From: Monoplex corrugatus
Lineage: Eukaryota; Mollusca; Gastropoda; Littorinimorpha; Ranellidae
Length of the DNA: 15,000 nucleotides
Assembly (NCBI GenBank): GCA_030674185.1
Contig: JAPXFY010001358.1
Coordinates: 7,501 to 22,500 of the forward strand
Direction: 5' to 3'
Positions 9,137 through 15,000 of this stretch are shown here, in pieces. Position 1 is the stretch's first letter. Each line of letters starts with the position of its first letter. The notes under the pieces are model-generated. The model worked only from the letters and a program-made list of their open reading frames with translations. It was not told where the DNA came from and made no database searches. A program made the translations under genes and the position numbers.

Positions 9137-9789
9137 CTTGGTGCAAATGTATCAATTTGCCTCTTGGTACAAATGTATCAATTTGCCTCTTGGTGCAAAT
9201 ATATCAATTTGCCTCTTGGTACAAATGTATCAATTTGCCTCTTGGTACAAATGTATCAATTTGCCTCTTGGTACAAATGTATCAATTTGCCTCTTGATAC
9301 AAATATATCAATTTGCCTCTTGGTACAAATGTATCAATTTGCCTCTTGGTACAAATGTATCAATTTGCCTCTTGGTACAAATGTATCGATTTTGCTCTTG
9401 GTACAAATGTATCAATTTGGCTCTTGGTGCAAATGTATCAATTTGCCTCTTGGTGCAAATATATCAATTTGGCTCTTGGTACAAATGTACCAATTTGTCT
9501 CTTAGTACAAATGTATCAATTTGGCTCTTGGTGCAAATGTATCGATTTTGCTCTTGGTACAAATGTATCAATTTGGCTCTTGGTGCAAATGTATCAATTT
9601 GCCTCTTGGTGCAAATGTATCGATTTTGCTCTTGGTACAAATGCATCAATTTGGCTCTTGGTGCAAATTTATCAATTTGGCTTTTTGGTGCAAATGTATC
9701 AGTTTGGCTCTTGGTGCAAATGTATCAATTTCGCTCTTGGTGCAAATGTATCAGTTTGGCTCTTGATGCAAATGTATCAATTTCGCTTT
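9137..9789 (+). repeat. 26-bp minisatellite array, about 25 units
   Basis: The unit reads CTTGGTRCAAATGTATCAAT followed by TTGSCT. Variants are TTTGCT after TATCGA, TTCGCT, and TTGGCT against TTGCCT. Within the unit, GGYGCAAAT and ATTTGCC form an imperfect dyad around GTATCA. The ATCGAT variant occurs at 9385, 9541 and 9619, spaced 156 and 78 bp, which is six and three units. One unit near 9680 has an extra T. Open frames of up to 234 codons cycle through three readings of the unit and are artefacts. Confidence 0.96.
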
Positions 9790-10295
9790 CAAATCTTCTT
9801 GCACGACTTTGCACAGGTGTGAATCTCGTCCAGTTTATATGATGATTTATGTGTGCAGCTCCATTCTACCTCGCTGGGAATGAATTACGATAACCTAGCT
9901 TTCTGCAAAGCTAGGGAAAGTAAAACAGTGAGGAAGAAGGAGACAGGCAGCGCACTGATAATGCTTGTCCCTAAAATATTAACAAATTCAAAGCTGTCAG
10001 TATATTTCTCAGTAGAGAGAACAGTATAGTGTCTCCCACTTCCCTTCCTCTACGACCGATTTCAGAGTGATGGGACTATCTTTACCTTGTTTTTAAAGTC
10101 ATCGTCACTTAATTATCTCCCTTCAATTAGTCGTGTCCCTTCAGCTGGGGACGAGACTGAGATTATGTCTACAAGTAGCGGAAGTGACGTAGACGGTGTT
10201 TTGCCCAATAGAAAACGGCTTACTTACAGTCCCACCCCAGACAGTAGCTGTCACATAACTTGGACTTGTCTGGACTGGCCTCTTATAGACTGGAC
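9790..10295. other. Non-repetitive stretch with a hairpin and a possible coding scrap
   Basis: At 9894-9915, CCTAGCTTT and AAAGCTAGG are exact inverted repeats with the loop CTGC. From 10087 an open frame runs for about 70 codons before it enters the triplet array. Its part after the internal ATG at 10165 reads MSTSSGSDVDGVLPNRKR, which is protein-like in composition, unlike the repeat frames. It has no recognisable domain, and a leftover of a transposon ORF or an exon are both possible. I do not call it a gene. Confidence 0.4.
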
Positions 10296-10303
10296 TTTTC
10301 TTC

Positions 10304-10335
<32 letters not shown>

Positions 10336-10893
10336 CTTCTTCTTCTTCTTCTTCTTCTTCTTGTTCTTCTTGTTGTTCTTCTTCTTGTTCTTCTTGTTGT
10401 TCTTCTTCTTGTTGTTCTTCTTGTTGTTGTTGTTCTTCTTCTTTTTCTTCTTGTTGTTTTTGTTCTTCTTCTTGTTGTTCTTCTTTTTGTTGTTCTTCTT
10501 CTTGTTGTTCTTCTTCTTGTTGTTGTTCTTCTTCTTGTTGTTGTTCTTGTTCTTCTTCTTGTTCTTCTTCTTGTTCTTCTTCTTGTTCTTCTTCTTTTTC
10601 TTCTTCTTCTTCTTCTTTTTGTTCTTGTTCTTCTTTCTCTTCTTATTTTTTCTCTCCTCCTCTTCCTCCTCTTCTTCATCTTCTTTTTTTTCTTCTTCTT
10701 CTTGTTTTGTTGTTGTTGTTATTGTTGTTGTTATTGTTCTTCTTCTTCTTCTTCTTTTTCTTCTTCTTCTTCTTTTTCTTCTTCTTCTTCTTCGTCTTCT
10801 TCTTTTTTTTTCTTCTTCTTTCTTCTTTTTCGTCTTCCCCTTCTCTGTTTTTCTTTCTTCTTCTTTTTCTTCTTCTTCTTCTTCTTCTTCTTT
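10296..10893 (+). repeat. Mixed TTC/TTG trinucleotide array (about 600 bp)
   Basis: The array opens with (GTT)n at 10306-10335. It continues with interleaved TTC and TTG triplets, often in the pattern TTCTTCTTCTTGTTG, and then becomes almost pure pyrimidine (TTC with TTTC and CTCC interruptions) from about 10740. It ends in (TTC)8 at 10868-10892. Long TTC/GAA tracts are known to form intramolecular triplexes. All three plus-strand frames (Phe, Ser, Leu/Val/Cys runs) and a minus-strand Arg/Lys/Thr frame are open because the unit contains no stop. I reject them as genes. Confidence 0.97.
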
Positions 10894-11135
10894 ACACTAG
10901 CAGCAGTAGCGGAAGGAAGTACAGTAACAGAGCAATAAAAGTAGAAGTAGTGGTGGTAATATCAACAACTTCAGTTTAAGTTTGTTTTTGAAAGTTAGCG
11001 TTTCCGTTGTTCGGAAGAAATTCCACATGCAGCAAAGCCGCAGGTGGAAGAAGATCCCAAATGATGATAGCGTAAGACACAAATCTGCACATAAACCGTG
11101 TAGTATAACAAGAAACTCTGTAAAGACCCAATTAG
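10894..11135. other. Short non-coding spacer with purine-rich triplet remnants
   Basis: The first 80 bases (AGCAGCAGTAGCGG through AGTAGAAGTAGTGGTGG) look like a decayed AGY/GTR triplet tract continuing from the neighbouring array in a different motif. The remainder shows no gene. Confidence 0.4.
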
Positions 11136-11490
11136 GGAGAAGAGTGGCAGAATGGTTCAGACGTTCGCCTGCCAATAACTAAACTCGAGGTTCCAGGGTT
11201 CGCTCCCCATAGAGGCCTTGACTTTTCTCTCCAGTTTGAACAGAAAATCGAACTTAACGTTTAGTCCTTCGGAACGGGACGAAAAACGAGTCGGACCCGT
11301 GTGCCTTCCGGCTGCGCACGCTAAAAATCCCACAGCAGTTGAAAGTCGTGAAGAGCAGGGCATTGCCCGGTTGCCTTGGCATAAAACATTGGAGAGATAG
11401 GTTGATTTCCCAGGTCCCACCCAGTTAGCCCTCTTGCCTTCCAGAAGTCTTGGTAAAAAAAAAAAGTGAATATGAATATGAATTTGAATC
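11136..11490 (+). mobile_element. tRNA-derived SINE, caenogastropod-like
   Basis: A Pol III A box, TGGCAGAATGG (11145-11155), fits the TRGYNNARNNG consensus. A B box, GGTTCGCTCCC (11197-11207), differs from GGTTCRANYCC at one or two positions. The spacing is about 40 bp, as in tRNA-derived SINEs. Downstream, TTTAGTCCTTCGGA, CCCGTGTGCC and GCACGCTAAAAATCCCAC match the type of central domain conserved in molluscan SINEs. The 3' side has an A11 run at 11455-11465 and a short TGAATA-like tail. Several indels relative to the pattern I remember suggest an old copy. It is not a functional tRNA, since the 5' and 3' acceptor strands do not pair and the head continues into the SINE body. Exact family and ends are uncertain. 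Confidence 0.72.
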
Positions 11491-11868
11491 GAAGGAGAGG
11501 GGATGGGCGCCGCCCTCGTGGTGTTAGCCCCGGGAAAAGTTGAGGTCTCTGCCACCTAACTCCCCTATGACTCCAGGGTTATGGAACTATCTAGGTAGGA
11601 CCTGAGGACCTGGCCAACTCGTGGGTTTATGTGCAGGTTTAAGACTTGTGCCGTGATCATTGTGGATCTTCTCCATCACCTGACACCTGTGACGTTAGTG
11701 CATATGGGATTCTTTCCGAGCGCGGAGACGTCATCTTGAGAAATTGAAACTGAAACTGTAGAGCCCCAGACAGGAGACAGTCTTTGGAGGAGAAGGCGGC
11801 ATCAAGCAAGTGTGTTAGTCCTAAGCTCCGAAACGGTCTTCAGGTTCTACTTAACCTACGGGTTTTAG
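11491..11868. other. Non-coding spacer between SINE and LINE fragment
   Basis: Mixed-composition sequence with no recognisable gene. It includes GGGCGCCGCCC near 11507 and a GAAACTGAAACTG doublet near 11747, which resembles 3' tails of some invertebrate SINEs. It may contain a second decayed element that I could not delimit. Confidence 0.4.
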
Positions 11869-12130
11869 TCATCATCATCATCATGTACCCTGCCGCGGGG
11901 CATTGGCGATCATGGCCCTCCAAACCAATCTATCCTTTGTCGCTGCAAGTACATCTCTCACCCTGTCTGTCCTGAGCCACCCTGCAAGTCCGTCTAATAT
12001 TTTCTCACTGGGTCTACCTGGTGTTCTCTTTCCCTCCAGCTTTCTTGTTGTGATCAGGTGCTCTAATTTCTCTTTCCTCATAAAATATCCTATAAATGTT
12101 GCTTGTCTTTTCCTAATCTTTATTAATGAT
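11869..12130 (-). pseudogene. 5'-truncated non-LTR retrotransposon: RT polyprotein C-terminus and (TGA)5 tail
   Basis: The minus strand encodes the extreme C-terminus of a LINE-type endonuclease-reverse transcriptase. The open frame runs from about 12130 through IRKRQATFIGYFMRKEKLEH, then GKRTPGRPSEKILDGL, and DRLVWRAMIANAPRQGT before the stop at 11881-11883. Blocks of the type RQ-FIGH-MR-E-LE, GKR-GR and DR-WR-M are the usual tail downstream of the catalytic RT domain in many animal non-LTR elements. The FIGH histidine is changed to Tyr (FIGY). Upstream, an in-frame stop near 12125 and loss of similarity mark 5' truncation. After the stop lie five TGA triplets, consistent with a short-repeat 3' tail. 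The clade is not resolvable from this fragment, and the copy is inactive. Confidence 0.8.
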
Positions 12131-12133
12131 TAA

Positions 12134-12344
12134 TGAGTTTTATTAGACTATCGTTTATGCTCACCCTTTCCATGGATTCTCTTTTTCTTTCTGACATGTA
12201 TCAATACAGTTTTCATGTTACACAGACAGTATGAGCATAAAACAAATGTACATGTATAAGAAATATACACGTGTAGACAGAGACATCTTTACCAGATGTG
12301 CACAATTTATTGTTGAAATAAGCTGAAGCATGCACGAATTAGAA
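12134..12344. other. Short spacer upstream of the TA and 27-bp arrays
   Basis: TTTATGCTCA (12154-12163) and TGAGCATAAA (12232-12241) form a 10-bp inverted repeat 68 bp apart. Immediately after it, ACAAATGTACATGTATA (12242-12258) matches the 31-bp array unit with an internal 6-base gap. No gene is seen. Confidence 0.45.
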
Positions 12345-12388
12345 TACTATATATATTATGTATATATAATACATATATGTATATATAC

Positions 12389-12446
<58 letters not shown>
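12345..12446. repeat. (TA)n microsatellite
   Basis: An imperfect TA/TG leader is followed by a pure alternating TA run at about 12396-12446, fused directly to the first 27-bp unit (ATGACGACAAATC). Such runs extrude as cruciforms easily and are unstable in cloning and assembly. Confidence 0.96.
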
Positions 12447-12448
<2 letters not shown>

Positions 12449-13805
12449 CGACAAATCAAACAGTACGTATCATGACGACAAATCAAACAGTACATATCAT
12501 GACGACAAATGTCACAGTACATATCATGACGACAAATGTCACAGTACATATCATGACGACAAATGTCACAGTACATATCATGACGACAAATCAAACAGTA
12601 CATATCATGACGACAAATCAAACAGTACATATCATGACGACAAATCAAACAGTACATATCATGACGACAAATGTCACAGTACATATCATGACGACAAATC
12701 AAACAGTACATATCATGACGACAAATGTCACAGTACATATCATGACGACAAATCAAACAGTACATATCATGACGACAAATGTCACAGTACATATCATGAC
12801 GACAAATGTCACAGTACATATCATGACGACAAATGTCACAGTACATATCATGACGACAAATGTCACAGTACATATCATGACGACAAATGTAACAGTACGT
12901 ATCATGACGACAAATCAAACAGTACATATCATGACGACAAATGTCACAGTACATATCATGACGACAAATGTCACAGTACATATCATGACGACAAATGTCA
13001 CAGTACATATCATGACGACAAATGTCACAGTACATATCATGACGACAAATGTAACAGTACGTATCATGACGACAAATCAAACAGTACATATCATGACGAC
13101 AAATGTCACAGTACATATCATGACGACAAATGTCACAGTACATATCATGACGACAAATGTCACAGTACATATCATGACGACAAATGTAACAGTACGTATC
13201 ATGACGACAAATCAAACAGTACATATCATGACGACAAATGTCACAGTACATATCATGACGACAAATGTCACAGTACATATCATGACGACAAATGTCACAG
13301 TACATATCATGACGACAAATGTAACAGTACGTATCATGACGACAAATCAAACAGTACATATCATGACGACAAATCAAACAGTACATATCATGACGACAAA
13401 TGTCACAGTACATATCATGACGACAAATGTCACAGTACATATCATGACGACAAATGTCACAGTACATATCATGACGACAAATGTCACAGTACATATCATG
13501 ACGGCAAATGTAACAGTACGTATCATGACAACAAATGTAACAGTACATATCATGACGACAAATGTAACAGTACGTATCATGACGACAAATTCACAGTACG
13601 TATCATGACGACAAGTCTAACATACGCATCATGACGACAAATGTAACAGTACGTATCATGACGACAAATGTAACAGTACGTATCATTACGACAAATGTAA
13701 CAGTACGTATCATTACGACAAATCTAACAGTGCGCATCATTACGACAAATGTAACAGTGCATGTCATGACAACAAATGTAACAATACATATCATGACGAC
13801 AAATG
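12445..13805 (+). repeat. 27-bp minisatellite array, proximal homogeneous half
   Basis: The unit is ATCATGACGACAAATGTCAC followed by AGTACAT. Three main variants differ at bases after CAAAT: TCAAAC (S), GTCAC (H) and GTAAC (N). The first ~39 units are nearly identical apart from this choice. The order includes repeated blocks N-S-H-H-H(-H), which gives a 135-162 bp higher-order period from about 12880 to 13500. N units are consistently joined to the next unit by TACGTATC in place of TACATATC. Because 27 is a multiple of three, 9-residue periodic frames stay open on both strands (405-434 codons plus strand, 413 codons minus strand). I treat these as artefacts. From about 13500 the copies diverge. 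Confidence 0.97.
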
Positions 13806-15000
13806 TAACAGTACATGTATATCATGACGACAAATGTAACAGTACATGTATATCATGACAACAAATGTAACAGTACATGTATATCATGACGACAAATGTA
13901 ACAGTACATGTATATCATGACGACAAATGTAACACTACATGTATATCATGACAACAAATGTAACAGTACATATCATGACGACAAATGTAACAGTACATGT
14001 ATATCATGACGACAAATGTAACAGTCATGTATATCATGATGACAAATGTAACAGTACATGTATATCATGACGACAAATGTAACACTACATGTATATCATG
14101 ATAACAAATGTAACAGTACATATCATGACGACAAATGTAACACTACATGTATATCATGATGACAAATGTAACAGTACATATCATGACAACAAATGTAACA
14201 GTACATGTATATCATGACGACAAATGTAACAGTACATGTATATCATGACAACTAATGTAGCAGTACATGTATATCATGACGAGAAATGTAACAGTATATA
14301 TAATGACGACAAATGTAACAGTACATATCATGACGACAAATGTGACAGTACATGTATATCATGACAACAAATGTAACAGTACATGTATATCATGATGAGA
14401 AATGTAACAGTACATATATATCATGACGACAAATGTAACAGTACATATCATGACGACAAATGTAACAGTACATGTATATCATGACGACAAATGTAACAGT
14501 ATATATCATGACGACAAATGTAACAGTACATGTATATCATGACGACAAATGTAACAGTATATATCATGACGACAAATGTAACAGTACATATCATGACAAC
14601 AAATGTAACAGTATATATCATGACGACAAATGTAAAAGTACATATCATGATGACAAATGTAACAGTACATATCATGACGACAAATATAGCAGTACATATC
14701 ATGATGACAAATGTAACAGTACATATCATGACGACAAATGTAACAGTACATGTATATCATGACGACAAATGTAACAGTACATATCATGACGACAAATGTA
14801 ACAGTACATGTATATCATGACAACAAATGTAACAGTGCATATCATAACGACAAATGTAACACTACATGTATATCATGACGACAAATGTAACAGTACATGT
14901 ATATCATGACGACAAATGTAACTGTACATATCATGACAACAAATGTAACAGTACATGTATATCATGACGTCAAATGTAACTGTACATATCATGACGACAA
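13806..15000 (+). repeat. 27/31-bp mixed minisatellite, distal diverged half
   Basis: From about 13814 many units carry four extra bases (ACATGTATATC in place of ACATATC), giving 31-bp units interspersed with 27-bp ones. The GACGAC box is frequently GACAAC, GATGAC or GATAAC, and almost every unit is the GTAAC type. The array continues past the right edge of the window, so its full length is unknown. The extra 4 bp breaks the 9-codon periodicity, so only short open frames remain. Confidence 0.96.

Noticed and set aside
10251..10938. Leu/Val, Ser/Cys, Phe and Arg/Lys homopolymer-like proteins
   Set aside because: Pure products of TTC/TTG triplets in different frames.
11136..11215. Functional tRNA gene
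   Set aside because: A and B boxes are present, but the acceptor stem does not pair, and the sequence continues into a SINE body with an A-tail.
12154..12241. 10-bp inverted repeat as terminal repeats of a small transposon
   Set aside because: The arms are short, have no flanking target duplication, and lie in AT-rich sequence where such pairs arise easily.
12330..13634. 434-, 405- and 413-codon frames in the 27-bp array as a repeat-protein gene
   Set aside because: The unit is a multiple of three without stops, so several frames on both strands stay open by construction. Variants are not conservative in any frame.
12445..15000. CRISPR array (repeated 27-31-bp units)
   Set aside because: Units are directly contiguous with no unique spacers, the surrounding DNA is eukaryotic, and no cas genes are present.

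Overview
The window looks like repeat-dense, gene-free DNA from a marine invertebrate, most likely a mollusc and plausibly a caenogastropod snail. The evidence is a tRNA-derived SINE with Pol III A and B boxes and a molluscan-type central domain (about 11136-11490), the 3' end of a non-LTR retrotransposon on the minus strand (11869-12130), an (AAT)n tract fused to an AGCGC...GCGCT dispersed repeat (747-960), and many microsatellites. No bacterial gene organisation is present. I find no intact host protein-coding gene with credible exon structure, no genuine tRNA or rRNA gene, and no CRISPR array. The lineage call rests on remembered repeat motifs, not on a search.

More than half of the 15 kb is tandem repeat, in six unrelated long arrays. 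These are: a pentanucleotide array with a 20-bp higher-order unit (2228-4204); a 68-bp minisatellite with an eroded left edge (5335-7030); a 29-bp minisatellite carrying TCTAGA in every unit (8340-9112); a 26-bp minisatellite starting 24 bp later (9137-9789); a mixed TTC/TTG triplet array (10296-10893); and a 27-bp minisatellite that becomes a 27/31-bp mixture and runs off the right edge (12445-15000). Smaller tracts are (AAT)n, (TG/TGCG)n, (TTTG)n, (CAAA)n, (AAAAC)n and (TA)n. Nearly all long open frames in the window are artefacts of these arrays. They are stop-free because their units lack stop triplets, they often stay open on both strands, and they encode only the periodicity of the DNA.

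Between the arrays lie short non-repetitive stretches and decayed mobile elements. The most distinctive is a 186-bp foldback at 7226-7411, flanked by TTAA on both sides, with CCC...GGG termini and perfect terminal inverted repeats. This fits a piggyBac-type non-autonomous element (MITE). It is built from four copies of one roughly 38-bp module arranged two forward and two reverse, so it also contains an inner 80-bp near-perfect hairpin.

There is no operon-like or pathway-like cooperation here. What is worth following up is repeat biology: the foldback's nested architecture, higher-order structure and homogeneity gradients inside the arrays, variants that look like CpG decay, a possible relic of the 31-bp unit outside its array, and the clustering of so many independent arrays in one place.
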